Shown: piece by piece, positions 33,230-58,729 of the stretch | How positions within the stretch are numbered: position 1 is the first letter of the stretch | How the letters are laid out: the number at the start of each line of letters is the position of its first letter | Assembly (NCBI GenBank): GCA_024305405.1 | Contig: JAKNDB010000105.1 | Coordinates: 2,604,001 to 2,668,000 of the forward strand | Origin: Dirofilaria immitis | Taxonomy: Eukaryota; Nematoda; Chromadorea; Rhabditida; Onchocercidae | Length of the DNA stretch: 64,000 nt | Direction of reading: 5' to 3' | Position numbers and translations under genes: made by a program | Notes under the pieces: generated by a model | What the model saw: the letters and a program-made list of their open reading frames with translations, nothing else | Databases searched by the model: none | What the model was told of the DNA's origin: nothing

Positions 33230-36200
33230 CTAAAACTGGATGGTTGAATTGCTATATGAATCGACATACTTCGATGAATGTGGATAATGTGCAACATACC
33301 AATCGTGTACATACATTAAAATGGCCAAAGGCTGACCAAGAATCAACGATAACCACATAACGATGTTTCCAAAACGACCGCCTTTCAGTACTTTTTCAGT
33401 AAAAATACTGAGAGGTATTTGCGCCATCATGCAGAGATATGCCCAAAAACGGAACATATGGAGCGGAACTGATACCTGAAATATATAAAAATTAATAAAT
33501 TCTTTTTCTTTGATTTATTTCTATAAAAAATTCTAACTATAGCAAATTTCGCTACTAAAACCTTAACACTTCATATATTGTTTTATTTGTGATTAAGATG
33601 CGATCAAAAAACACAATCATTTTAAGTTACTTATTTTCGTTTGAACTGCAAAAACTAATACAACTAAAACTGATTACAATTTGCAGCATATAGTTTACTA
33701 AGCAAAACAGCCAGTTCTTGCTAATTTGATGCAACGACGTTATAGAAAGGCCAATACGCTTTTCGGAGAAACCACGGTATAAACGATCAGTCTTTTAATT
33801 TAATTATTTCTCTAACTTTTAAATCGCAAGCCTGACAAAGTGCGCCTGCACAGTAACTATAAAACTATTTTTTAAACAACTATAACGACCATCATTTCTT
33901 ACTTGTTCTCTCACTTGAAAAACGAAAAATGAGGAGTCCATCATCAACAAAATAACGTTTGTTAAGAATTCTAAAAAAGTTGCAAAAATACGAAAAAATG
34001 AAAAAGGTACAATTTTGATGTGAAACATTATGGCATGATAACAATGAATATCTCATTAAAACTTCCACTTCTACTTCATCTTTAAAAACGATTTCGAAAA
34101 TCTTAACAAGAAAAAATGAAATACTAGATATTAAAGATACTGCTTCGCCCGCTAATTATGCATATAATTGATTACTAAATCAATAAAATGAATGGATTCT
34201 ATTACCATCTTTAATCCTCAGCTGAAAAAATATTACACTTAAAATTTTCAGAGAAATTTCATTGAAATTTCGATCATTTGATTCAGTCGTAGTGCAAAAT
34301 AATATCTGTTACTAAGTCATTGATGTTGTGATGTGCAAGACATTTAACAATTTTTCGATTTCGAAATATCCGATATATTAATTCGCTCCGAATAACCAAT
34401 AATTTTAAATGAAAAACAGTAATATTTTATAAATTCAAAGTATTACTAACGAGATATTCGTGAAAAATGCAGACACGAAGAAAACTGCGCATGATGCACT
34501 CATTTTACTAAAACCATTAAATACCATTGGCCAGTAGATATGTCGAAGAGCCCAACGATGTACTGGTATATTCCACGTCTTCCAAAAAACTGGCAAAGTT
34601 TCTGCATTCCAGAAATCTCTGAAGAAACCATATTCTCTCAATAGTGCAGTAATCTATCATTATAGATTGTGAATAAGACTATTTATTAATTTATGATCTT
34701 TCATCTAAAATACGAAAGTAAAAATCAAATTCAGTATTTCAGTAGCGTGGAATGTCAAATCTCAATCCATTAATTGTATTTATGGGTGCGACAAAAATAA
34801 ATAAACAAATCATGAAACCCATCTTTTATTTTTTTGATTAAAGAAAAAATTGCAACGTACTATTAATTCAGTAACCCTAATCCATACTATGGAACAATTA
34901 TAAGAATTTTGGACACGATATGTGCCATTTCTGGTCACAGCAAAACTCTCTATCATAACATAGTTTGATGAAGCAAAGCTCGAGCAATATTAAAAATCTC
35001 GGAGAGAATTACGACTGTATGATTTTGGTATTTTACACTCTTGATTCATTATATTATTTATAAAATTTTTTTTTGACTCACAGATAGAATTGTCTATCGG
35101 CGAATTCCATTAATTCGGCGATAAGGTTGAGAAAAGAGTGGAAAATGGTATAAAAGGAAATGAGCCAAATTATATGATTTGGCACAGCCAATTTAAGAAT
35201 CCTTTCGATGCACAGGCTGAAATTCATTGTTGTAAATGATTCCACACTATTTCGTAACAGAGGCGCTACCCATTGCTGGCACAAAGCTATTATAATCAGC
35301 GCCAGACAACCGAACTGAAATGTTTGCTTATCATTAGTAAACTAAATCAAAAAAGAAAATGAGGAAATATGATCAATTTCAGTATTACAGAGACATTTTT
35401 GTGCTTCTTCTTCAATTAAATATATGAAGATTAAAAATAAAATACTTGGAAGTATACAAGTAAAAATTAGACCTCAGCAGTTCGCTTTATGATGAACGCT
35501 TTTCTTCGTCCGTTTGTTCGTGGAAATTGCAATTCATAGCAAAACGTTGGAGCAAATATGAAATAGTATAAATTTCGAAGTGTTAAATTGCGTGGATATA
35601 TCAGCAAATTTTCTTTCTGCAAAGTAAAACTGAACCTTAAACAGTCAATCACTATTTTCATCAATATAGTTGAACAACTTTTTTAAGAAAATGAGGAAAA
35701 CAAAATTTGAAAGCGAAAAAAATGTTAACTCTAGGTTCGTTTTATCAAAAAAGCTTTTTCAAACTTGAAAGACAAAAATTTAGAAAGTGAGAAGAAAATT
35801 CAAGAAATGGAAAGTTAATAGTACAAGTGATATTTCAGTAGTATTTTATTTTTAAAAAAGTGTGAACAAAACAAAGCATGAAGCAAAGTGGGTTTAGTAA
35901 GAAACAAGAAATCAATGAACGCACTATACAGAACTAGACAGTAATTAAAAACAGTGGAAACGTACACATAATGACGTGAAAATTTATAAATTGAAAGGAA
36001 AAAATGATTATTGAAATACATCAAAAACCTCAAATCGCCATAACGACATTAAAGAAACGCTGCCTAGGATTCACTACGCTCCTCAATTATTGACTGGACC
36101 AATAATTTTAGAAATTATTTGATAAAAAGTGCCATTACGTATGATTTTTATTTCAATCTTTCATAATATAACTGACTCCGAAAAGCTGTAAGATTTATAC

Positions 36201-37915
36201 AATAACAATGGTAAGTTACAAACAAAATATTTGGCAGAAAAAACTTGAACAGCTATTAAAGCTAAAGCTATTTGCATAGTTTGAACGAATGCAAACATTG
36301 GCAATTAAAAATGTAGGTAAAATCAAAAAAACAAAAAAGTAAAAAGTAACGACTAGAAAAATAATCACTGCATGCTTCATAAGACATTGAATCTTTCAAT
36401 AACTGTTAATCCAAAGATTACGCTTAAATCTATCAATAGGTAAAAAAATATATATAAAAAAGAAAAGAATAATAAAATAATAAGATTTTGAAATAATCAG
36501 ACATCTTCATAGAAGCTTCTAAAGTTGCAAAACTGCATGAAATTATTAAAATGGTAGAATCAAATTTGTTGATTAAAAACTAAATAATCAAGTCTTATGA
36601 ATTCTAAGCATTATCATTTAGAAAGTATTATTTTACATGGGATTAAAAGAATATTGCAAAATTAAAAGATAAAAATTGAATAGATAACGGAGCTGGGAGA
36701 TTAAAACTGCAAGGAAACTCTTACTTCACTTTCGTGATTCTTGTTCTTCATATTCATACATCTATACCAGTAGTTAGTATGTGCATATGAGGTGAGCTTC
36801 AGAAACAATATTACATATACTGACAATGAAAAGACTGAATATAATGGATAACTCTGAAAACAATCATGATGACTGTGAACTAAGTTCTGCTAATTTCTAC
36901 CACATAAAACTCTATTAAATATGTTGGTAACTGCTAATTCCAAAGCTACTTCCAAAATCCATGTGATTGCAGCAGGTAGGAATATATGTAATGAAAATAT
37001 GCACAAATAAAAGGTAAAAGCCAATTGATTGTTAAGCCAATTCCACGCTGAAAAAAACTGCTTCAGTAAATCTAGCTCACAACTTGTAAAACAAAATTCA
37101 GTATCTTTTGATTTCATTTAACGAAGTAGCAAAACCAATTTATGAAAGTTTTGAAGTGATATAAGATCAAATTTTAAATTGATTTCACTATTTAACATAC
37201 CCATCAATTTTTCCACAATAAAAACAGTGAAAATGGATATGTTTGACATGAACACCATTGCCAAATTAGGCCATTTCCACGACGGATCCGTTAAAAGGAA
37301 GTAAACCCAACTAGTTGGTGATACTAGTACTCCATACCTATGAAATTATCTTTTAAATCAGAAAAGCCGATTAGCAATAACTTCACAATCATTAGGTTCT
37401 ATCACTTGCTTTATGAGGTTTTCAAGAGCAAGACGACCATTTGATACAAACAGCAAAAGAATTGCAAGATTAAAAATCCTCGGTAATCCTTCCATCCGAA
37501 CTCCCACTGAACAGTGAATCCTGTGCAACATGAACCGGCTTTTCTAGATCGAAGTCGTTTCTAAAGAAGAGTTTAGTACAGAAAAAATATAATCAGGATG
37601 TGAAGAATACAGGCAAGATATCACCCGGGCAAGAAAAAAATGCAATTTGTGTAAGTGTTTTTAGTTGAATAGAGAATTTTTCAATTTTAAGTCCATTAAA
37701 AATTTGAATAACCACAAAATGTATAACTGAAATAGACAAATACGATAGATTTATTATATACACAATAATTTAATAATTAAATTAATGGAAATAAGAGTAA
37801 ATAAAGCTCACGTTTTGACAGCAACCGAAGAGAGATTTGACGACGATGAAATATTGACATCATTTGATTTCGAACTTAATAGTCGTTTTCGTAACAAATA
37901 ATTATGACCAATCAT
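33230..37915 (-). CDS. DGAT1: diacylglycerol O-acyltransferase 1 (MBOAT family)
   Basis: DGAT1 is a multi-pass ER enzyme that joins acyl-CoA to diacylglycerol to make triacylglycerol. The start at 37915 ([17 protein letters not shown]) sits five bases behind a TTTTTAG acceptor. Recognisable exons: 37915-37812; 37560-37406 ([20 protein letters not shown]); about 37340-37205 ([16 protein letters not shown]); about 37060-36890; about 36830-36725 ([14 protein letters not shown]); about 35630-35473 ([18 protein letters not shown]); about 35310-35083 ([16 protein letters not shown]); about 34600-34450 ([20 protein letters not shown], then FFHEYL with the catalytic His); and about 33470-33230 ([32 protein letters not shown]). 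The [10 protein letters not shown] and FYxDFWN boxes are family signatures. The frame breaks at 37503-37505, 37472-37476, 37208-37212 and 34463-34467, each repaired by one added base. The 2-3 exon junction was not resolved. DGAT1 is preferred over SOAT because of the [13 protein letters not shown] block. Confidence 0.93.
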
Positions 37916-37924
37916 CCTTCCTAA
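37916..37924 (-). promoter_or_regulatory. putative spliced-leader acceptor of DGAT1
   Basis: The minus strand reads ATTTTTAG, then GAAGG, then the start ATG at 37915. This fits a trans-splice acceptor and supports the chosen start. Confidence 0.5.
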
Positions 37925-39180
37925 AAATTTTATGGAAACTATAAAATCTAGCAGAATATAAGGCGTTGATTCATGAATAAAAATGAAACGGTTACTTTGT
38001 ATCGTCGAAATCACGACACCATGTAAAAAGTGGAACCGTAGCAACTTCGGAAAAATAAAGATAAAAGGAATCGCGGTAGTCTCAGATGCAATATCAGCGT
38101 TACCGTGGTCCCTTGTACTTATTCATTATATATATGTGCTATTATTATTCCTTCCTAACTAATCATACCGTTATTTTTCGCACTTCGTATCCAGTATTGT
38201 CCATCCAGTTCAGCATCCTCTTCTCTGAATTTTCTGTACTGTTTCACCCTCTTCATTCCTAATCAATTTATTTTGGATTCGTGTAAACTAATTCGTATAT
38301 GAAGAAGAAGATAATACTAAGCTGAACTGATTCGCAAAGAATCAGTATTTGTAAGGACCAATTACCGACTTCTTTTCCACAGTTCAGATGCCAGTTAAAC
38401 AAAATCATCGACGAATATCTCTAACTCACCATTTCCCTTCTAAGCAAGACAATGATGGTATTACCCAACATTCATCTTCCCTCTCGTTCAGCGTATGCAA
38501 ATTTTTATCCCAATTGAAATGCATAAAGTCTATGCTGTGGCATTCCTGTTTGAGCTCGGAAGAGATAACAATTGAGTGGGTCGGAAAAGTAGTAAGGATG
38601 GATCAAGCCAAGGAAGGAATAGCAGTGGATTAGGTCAGAAAGAGAAACGTTCATCTCCGAGAAGAATTGAATTTGTCAATTTTACCGTAATATAATCGTA
38701 AAGTTGCAGTTTTTGTTTATTGCTATAAATTTCCTAATTCTTTCTATGCAAATATTCAGTTAGCATATTTATAAATAAATGATAATAAGATGACAGCTAT
38801 TCTTTAGTTGATCACTTAGCTTGACAGTTGCGATAGAGTGTTTTTTGCCGGTGGGTTTCAGTATTCATCGATTCGGTAATTATCTGTTAGCGATGGAAAG
38901 GTTTAGATGATCGTAGAACTGGCAAGTTGAAGGATCTTTTAAAAAATTCTCTATGTAATAAAGGAATTAGAATTTAATAAAATGACTAATTAAAATTTGA
39001 GAAATAAACGAATTCATTGATGCAATATTCAATTAATTGATCAGTATTGACGAATATTCATTAATAACTTGTTTGTGTAATTAGTTAATAGGATGTTTAG
39101 GTGTTGGTTTATTTATAAGGTGACAATTCAACACTTTCCAATTATTATTGATGATTTTGTGCATAATCGTCTGGCAACAA
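37925..39180. other. divergent intergenic region, no gene seen
   Basis: This region separates DGAT1 (minus) from the TTBK-like gene (plus). It is less AT-rich than usual around 38200-38640. A plus-strand open frame at 38388-38633 has no recognisable domain and no splice partners. Promoters of both neighbours probably lie here. Confidence 0.4.
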
Positions 39181-39181
39181 A

Positions 39182-42100
39182 ATGAAGTCAAAAATTAAGG
39201 TCTTCCAAAAAAATTTTATGCCTGCATGCAGTTTTCTTACCATTATTAAGTGACGAAAACTATCATAATAGAGATGTTTCTTTCAGCTGAAATTTCTAAA
39301 TTCCAAAAAGATCGCTCAGACAACGATTAATACATGTGTGAAGAACATAAATTGAATTTTAGGAAAACATGAATTGAGTCATTGTTATTAGTAGAAACTA
39401 AAGATGCATATTATCAAATACATTATCTGTAGTAGTTGCTGAAAAAGTCGAATAACTTGCTTAACACGTTTGTTTGTCCATTTAACTTTAAAAGTTCAAG
39501 ATATTCTAAAGCATGGTGAGCTGTAGGCACAACACGCTTTGAGTAACTTAAATGGATTCCAAATCTAAATTTTGCTTCTAGAAACCAACTAAAAAAACTA
39601 AAGATAACGAAGAACCAGTACGTTTCGCAAGGAAAAGTGAATCGGAAATTATATGTGCCACAACAACGATTAGCAAGACAACCGTCGAAAGCAAATCTTC
39701 TTCCGAAGTTGTTATGACTTATAGCAAGAATTGTTTTATGAAAAGTTTTTTCTGCTCCTCAATTAATTTTTGAATTGTGTTTGTTTTACTCTAAATTTAA
39801 TCATACAATGATGAAAATTGCTATGCTTTTGTTATCGGTAATTCGCTTCTGATTTGAATGAATTTCTCATTTTTTTCCATTCAGGAAAATGAACAATCTG
39901 GGATTGAAGCAGAATTGCTAATAGACGTAAAGAAAAAAATTTTCTTGAAAGATGGAGGAATAATCGAAATTGATAAAAACGGTACTTTTAGAATTTTATA
40001 TTCTAATAAGTGCAGAAATTCTGAAATCATGCCGAATATAAAGATCAAGGACGAATTCCTTTTGTTAACCCCTGATCAATTTCGAAAGACTGGTAAGTGA
40101 TGATGTGAGGAGGAAAGTTGGTTGTTTCATCTAACTCAGATTTTCAGTTACATAATAGATGGACCAATAAAAGGTGATTATGGTATCGTTGGCTTAATGG
40201 AGAGAGGAAATTCAAAAGCATTGTTTGCTTTGCATTATGAATCGCGAAACAGCAATATCAAACGGTTACAGGTTTAATGAATTTGCTAAAATTCTCTTCT
40301 TTGATTCAGGAATTAAAGAGTAGTATTATCGCATTTGAATTAGTATTCCAAATTTTATCTGTTGGATTGTTATTTGAATGTGAGAGGAAACAAGTTATCA
40401 GTCATTTTGTAGCAAATATCTGTTTTACGATTTTGTCATTTATTGTCAGTAAAATCACACAAAAGCTTTAATTTATGTCGCAGAAGTCTTTGTGATTTAC
40501 GCATAGAATAAATCATTTGTCTAAATGACATTAGATCTTAAATTAATTTTAAAGCCAGAAAAGAAAACTGATTAAGACAATGATGTTTTAAGATACCGAA
40601 AGATTGAGTGTTCGAACAATTCCCTGTAATTATTAAATTTAAATCTCTAAATACAATTGTAGGTAGAAATAGATGTATTAAAAAGTAGCAGAAAAGCTGG
40701 GAAACTAGCTCATATTATCCCCTAATTTCGCATGGGAAGAATGCGAAAATTAATATACAATATTTTATGATAAAAATGGTAAGTCGTCTTTATTCGCTGT
40801 TATAGTTGGACTGGAAATAATAATTAGAATATAACTGACTTGTCAATGGAACAAACTCAATCAATATACTGTTTTTATGTCTTTAAAAATCGCTTATACA
40901 AAACTGTTAGTAGTTTGCCAACTATCACATCGTTTCTTCTAATCGAGACATCTTTGTCTAATTTACTCTTGAAAGCATTAATGTTAACATTTAATTAAAT
41001 CCTAGATCGAAATTGTAATTAAGATCAAGAAACTTTCAATTACTGCTGGTTTCAACTGAATCTGTGTCAGAATCAGCCCAATAATTTTTTAATATTTTCA
41101 GTAAATGATTATTTGAACTAGATTACATCGTCTTTTTTAGACTTGATTTAAATACAAGTCCATCATAGCAATTTAAATGAGAAGTAATACTATGAAACCT
41201 ATTTCTCTTGCAGTAAATTATGTTATTATAATGCATGAAATTCAATTTACAGTTTGGTGAAACAATCAAAGAACTTCGTGATAGATTTGGAGAATTCTCC
41301 ATTGCCACGAGCCTGAAACTTTCATATTTGACTATTGAATGCATCGAAGAGATTCACAAAATCGGATTTATTCATCGAGGTAAAATTAGTTTTCACTTTT
41401 CATGTCTCAACATTATTTTTTCATTTCCTTTTTTTTTTCTTTATACTTTTTCATGGCAAACTTTGAAATCCATGTTTTATTACGATTTTTTCTTCATAAG
41501 ATATAAAGCCAGCAGTTTATGCGATTGGATTAGAAACAGAAGAAAGTCAATTATATCTTTTGGATTGGGTCTCGCACGACGTTATAAGTCAACGAACAAA
41601 AATACATCGATGTTCGTAAAGCCTTACAAATATTTCGTTTTTATAGACTATTTTTCACTTTAGTTATGCTAAGTTTCTTTTGTTTTTGATTTCCTAACGA
41701 CGAATTACGTGATATTCTGCAAGAGCCAAATTTAATTTGATTTTTCCGATTTTAATTCTTCGAAATTCTACTTTTGCTTCCTTAACTCATTGCGTAATAT
41801 TTTTAGAAAAAAGCGTAATAGAGTGCATCGAATGGGTAATATCCGTTATATGTCGAGAAGCTCTCACAAATGGATGGAACGTTCACGCAAAGATGATCTA
41901 GAAAGTTGGCTTTATATGATTGTTGAATTCTTCTTGACGACATCATCATTGCCATGGGAGGATGAAGAGGATTATGATAGAGTTCTGAAAGCAAAGGAAA
42001 CTTTTATGACCAACGGTAAAACATTAATATCAAAATAAACTTAATTACTTTTATTTTAAAAAATCTCGTCTGATCCTTCTTCAATGATGCACATGTAAAA

Positions 42101-43399
42101 TGATTTAAATAAAATAATAACAATTTTGGTTCTCTACTATATCTTAGTATATTAAACTTGTTCCATGATAAGTTATTGGTTGATATGACTATGTACTTCA
42201 GTAGACTACAGAAGTGAATAAATTTTTTTAGCTTACGACTTATTCAAACTGTTTACACTTTTCTTTGCTGATGATTTCAGAAATAACAAATTTCAAATCA
42301 AGTAGTTTATTTGGCACTATTCAATTCTCCAAAACAAACTGTTTGCTAATATCTTTAATGGAAATTAAATGATAAGATTACTTGAAATCATCGAAAATTT
42401 TTCATTTCTATATGCACTTTATATTTTAGGTTATCTCAAAATATTTAAAAATGTAAGGGATTACCGGCTGGTGTAAATACTATAGTACGTCAAATAAATA
42501 CTTTTCAATATGAAACAAAACCAGATTATCATTTAATCAAAAATATTTTCCGGAATGCCATTCTACAGGGCAATTATAAGGTTCTTCAAAATTAATATTG
42601 TGAAATTTTGAAATATAAAAATTTCAAATTCGGAGAAAATCCAGAAACCTTTTATTTCTCCGAATTTTTTTATTTAACAAGGATTAACAACAAATAAACT
42701 AATTTTTTTATACAATATCCTGAAAATGAATAAAATTAAAATCAAAATTTGAATTGAAATCTAATCAAATCAAAGAAAATTCAGAAGGCACAAGATTCGT
42801 TCTATGTTAATTGAATTTGAAAATCAATTTACATTAGTTATGTTGTATTTAATTAACATCATCATAACAGGTTAAAATTTATATAAAAATTTTTTTTTAT
42901 AAAAATTTTAAATTTTTAAAATTTTTAAATTTAAATTTAATTTTTTTAATTTTAAATTTAATTTTTTTAATTTTATTATTGACATGTAAGCTGCAAACAT
43001 GCAACTTTCCTGTACTTTGTATCTGTACTAAACGAATATGTCACTATTTTATGCTTTCTTTTCTAACGGTTTTATTAGAAATGAAATAATGTTCAGTCGA
43101 AGTATTATATGCTTATGTTTCTCGAAAACCAATATTTATTACAGTCTGAAAAATTAGACTGGCTGAAAGGAAAAGAAGGTGAAATGTTACGAGCAGGTGC
43201 ATGTGAATCCAAGATTTTTGGTGAAAAATCTGAAAGGGAACTTAGTCAGCGATCCGAGCGATCGATCAAGCAAACAAAAAAGGAATACAATTTGAGACTC
43301 AAAAGTAGTGATGAACAGCGATCTGTATTCATGATGCCGAAAGCAGAACGTCCCATCGGTTTGTTAAATAATTTTGATAGGGTGAAGGATAAGACTTAG
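39182..43399 (+). CDS. CK1/TTBK-like protein, probable pseudokinase
   Basis: The protein belongs to the casein-kinase-1 superfamily, closest to the tau-tubulin-kinase-like group expanded in nematodes. Exons: possible first exon 39182-39199 (MKSKIK, weak); 39582 to about 39709; 39885-40092; about 40148-40270; about 40666-40778 (VEIDVLKSSRKAGK); about 41262-41381 (FGETIKELRDRF, CIEEIHKIGFIHR); about 41501-41612 (DIKPAVYAIG); about 41807-42016 (RMGNIRYMSRSSHKWMERSR, DDLESWLYMIVEFF); about 42430-42579 (PAGVNTIVRQIN); and 43143-43399. Key residues deviate: the VAIK-type Lys is His (ALHYES), the HRDxKxxN Asn is Val, and DFG reads as DLG after frame repair. The first ~110 residues and the Lys/Arg/Ser-rich tail match no known domain. 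The frame breaks at 40719-40722, about 41565-41569 and 42457-42459, and perhaps 40148, each repaired by one added base. Function is unknown. Confidence 0.8.
42887..42978. repeat. A/T-only low-complexity tract
   Basis: About 90 bases made almost only of alternating runs of A and T (for example AAATTTTTAAAATTTTTAAA), inside the last intron of the TTBK-like gene. It contains many short inverted repeats simply because of its composition. Confidence 0.85.
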
Positions 43400-46300
43400 A
43401 AAATCAGATCGAATATAAGAGAAAATAAATGAGATCAGATCGATTGATTAATATTATTTAATAATTAATTGGTTAATTATGTGATCCGTAATTTTTCTCA
43501 GCGTTCGAACTGGTTTTTTAAGATTTTATTGAATATTCAACAAATTTTGCAGAAAATTAGGCACCAGACTGCCAAGCTCAATGAACGTCAGTGATATGAA
43601 CGGCCAGTAGTATAACTAACAAATAGTGATACTAGACATTTAATAAAGTTTAAAGCAGTGAATATGAGAGAAAAAATTCCAAAATTTTGGGAGTTTTGAT
43701 GACACTATAAATATGATCTAGCAGTAAACTTATAAAACTTCAGAAGAATCATTAAATTCACGAGAAATAAAAAGTTCTTATTATACACCTTCGATCAAAG
43801 TTAACGAAAGTTCTTATTTGGCACCGAAGATTTCCAAATCAAAATCTGCGAAAAAAGAAATCACGAAAATTTTGATAATTTGACTCACATGTCACTAACG
43901 ATTTAAAATATCTAATTGATATACACTTTCCTTAAAAATACAAAATTTGCATGAATTTAAAGAAATGCTTCAGCGAAAAATAAATTCAAAGGTATTGTGT
44001 ATTGCTATTTTTAAGTATATATAATATATTGAAACTAAAAAGTCCTTGAAATTCAAACATCATCCAAATTTTCTTAGTGAATGACATCAAAACAAGTAAA
44101 TTTAATTTATGATTATTAAAAATTAAAAAGAATGCGTCATAAGAATTATTGAAACATCACCTGATTACTTAACCAGAATGATTCTTTACTTCTATAGCTT
44201 TTTAGAAAAGAAGGTTGAGAAAAGACCTTACTTTACTTAAGTTGTTAGAAAACCGAAGTATTCTTAGACTATACGCATGCTGGATTAATTAATCAAAGTA
44301 ATTTGTATTGAGGAAATGTCTCGAGATTAAACTTCAGTATAAAATTTTCAAGAAATTCTTAAAACAAGCAAATTACTAATCAAATATCACTCTAATTATA
44401 TAAAATCCCAAGTTAGTCCTAAAGGAATAAACAACTCACAAATCCTTATAATGTGATACGGTGAAATCTCAATTCTGAACGCATAAATCACATTTCTAAA
44501 TTCTCATCCTGATATTGTATGAATTATGGAAATAATCTAATATCATTATTAAATTCTTGTTCTATCACCTTTAGTTTTGATATATTGTCCGAAAATTGTA
44601 AACATTCTTCCAGAATCACAATCATTTCAGATCTTCGAGATTACACGATTTTGAAATATTGCAAACATCTTCCACTACAATAAGTGATCGGGACCAGTCC
44701 TAAAGAGTAGTCTTAACTCCGTATCCGTCAAAAAAGATTCATCATTCTTAAAAATTTCCTCAAAGTTTTCAAATGAAACCCAGCCATTCAACTATTTAAA
44801 TAATCCAATAATTTCCTTATAATTAACAAAAAAACATTCAACCTATTGATTGTATCACTGATATCTATCTAAAAATTCTATTGCAGTGTATGTCGCGAAG
44901 TTTCTCATTATCACAACACTTCATTTGGATTAACAAGTTTATTGGAGTTAATTATGTTAAAACATATTAAGACGAAAACGAAAATTATAGCAAAAAAAGG
45001 GCAACGTGATCAAAAGGATGTTATGAAAGAATTGCTGAGTTTATATGATTTGGTTTGATTGAACTCGAAATGTGTGAAATTGCTGCTATAATCATTGTTT
45101 GAGTCTTTGTTGTGAATATGTCGTCAAGGTTTGTGTTACTTAGGATAGGGTTTTTCTTTGGTTGATGATTGTAATGAATCACCGTGCTGCTTTGTGCTCA
45201 AACTTGGGTAAATAAACGACGCTTTATTCGACGCAATACGAATAAGAACAATAAAATCCAATATCATTGAAAAAGGGGTAACAACGAGTAAGAAATGCAT
45301 AGAGTGCAATAAACCAAATTGAATAAAAAGCGAAACATGACTCTTGTTAAAAGGTTGATATATACATATATATTCCTTAATTGGGTGGTACAACAAATAT
45401 TCCATATATGATTGACTAAACAAGAAACTCTGGATATAGGATAAATTTAGATAAGTGATTGTAATTTTACAATTCCTTTGAAGATGGTTCATAGAAAAGG
45501 AAATTATTTGATCTTTAGTCCTGCTGTATTTTGAAGCAATAAAGACAATGACGATTAATCTATAAATGGCTGTCCTGCAACCGAATTACAATTCTTACAA
45601 CCATGATCATAAATCAATTAATTTATTGAAAAGATATTCCTTTCCTTAATATTTTATAATACAATCCAAATTCGGATTTCCGAACAAAGAGAGTGAAGAC
45701 ACGAAGAGATGGCAGGATAACCAGCAATCAGTGGAGATTGATCTTACCAGTGTCGGAAAAACTTAAGTCAAGGACGGCTTGTGTGATCCTGAAAATTCGG
45801 CTAATTAGAGAGACTTAACTATCAAGAATAAAGAGAAAAAAAGACGGAAGAAGTCCACAATAATAATAATGATGAAGCGGGAAACTGACAAAATTAGTTC
45901 TATATGCATGACATACATATAGAAGTTGGACTATGGGATAATAAGAAATTTGAGTACTGGCACTAGCTACATACATTAACATATAAAAAATAACGGAAAG
46001 GAAAAGATAACATAAGAAATATTTCTTAAACTTGATTCGGAATTTTCCGACAGTTAGTTGCGATGATAAACTACGCCGTAACAAATCGCATAACAAATTC
46101 GTTTGTGCCAATCAACCAATCTTCAAAATAAAAATTTCCATGACATAAGCTTTCACCTTTCAAGAGCTATTTAAATCATTCGTCTCCACTATTTCTAATT
46201 ATTTCTTTCTGTCTTATTCTCCAGTTTCCATTATTCGATTCGATCCTTTTCCTATTGTGGTCATTCGTTTGATAGCATTTTTGCATTGTGAATTTTGTGA

Positions 46301-47063
46301 AATAAAATGCAGAATTAAAAATCAAAAATAATATGAATTAGCAAGACCAATGTTTCACAAACGACTAGAATTTGTTACTGTGTTTGCTGGCTGGCTTTGT
46401 TTTCACATTTCATTTAGAAAGTGTCTTTATTTTCGTAACAAAAATTAATCCGTTATTACGATTTATATTATAAAAATTCACAAACAAATGTAAATGAAGA
46501 GATCAAATAATTTCTCGAAGATGTATTACAACAAAAATACATGAAAGGCTTCGTTAAAGAAAAACGCCATAAATTTAAATAACAGAGATTTCAGAATGTT
46601 GAAATTTCACAAATTCAGATAACAAGCAAAAATTGGGAAAATGTAATTTTTTAAACTCTAATTGAATTTTTGGATCTTAAATAACATTAAAATTAGAATG
46701 CCCATGTAAACAATTGAATCACAGATAAGGTAAACAACAGAATATCTAATAACGGTTCAAACAAAGAGTGATAAAATATTTACATTTTGTATTCAAGATT
46801 CTGAAATAAATCAGTATCAATAATATTTTTTTCTGATAATAATAATGGAAAATTTTTTAAATAAGTAGATGAAAAAAATATGAGAAGCATTATGGTGGGA
46901 GATGTCAAGCATTTATAACTCATAAATAAATTTTCGTAATTCATTTAAATCACTTCAAAATCTTTGAAGTAATTGTGAATTTTCTCTTTAAACAACGTAA
47001 CAAATAGATTCGGTAAGAATATTTAGAAGTGTTTAATTTTTGATTTACAATCATATCAATTAT
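43400..47063. other. convergent intergenic region, no gene seen
   Basis: This 3.7-kb AT-rich interval lies between the 3' ends of the TTBK-like gene (plus) and the ALK-like gene (minus). The open frames at 45136-45492 and 45815-46111 on the minus strand have no recognisable domain, no conserved-looking composition and no splice context. Confidence 0.5.

Positions 47064-58729
<11,666 letters not shown>

Noticed and set aside
38388..38633. Plus-strand open frame of 81 codons
   Set aside because: No recognisable family and no splice context; it lies in a likely promoter region between divergent genes.
41803..41994. Minus-strand open frame of 63 codons
   Set aside because: Antisense shadow of the TTBK-like exon carrying RMGNIRYMSR on the plus strand.
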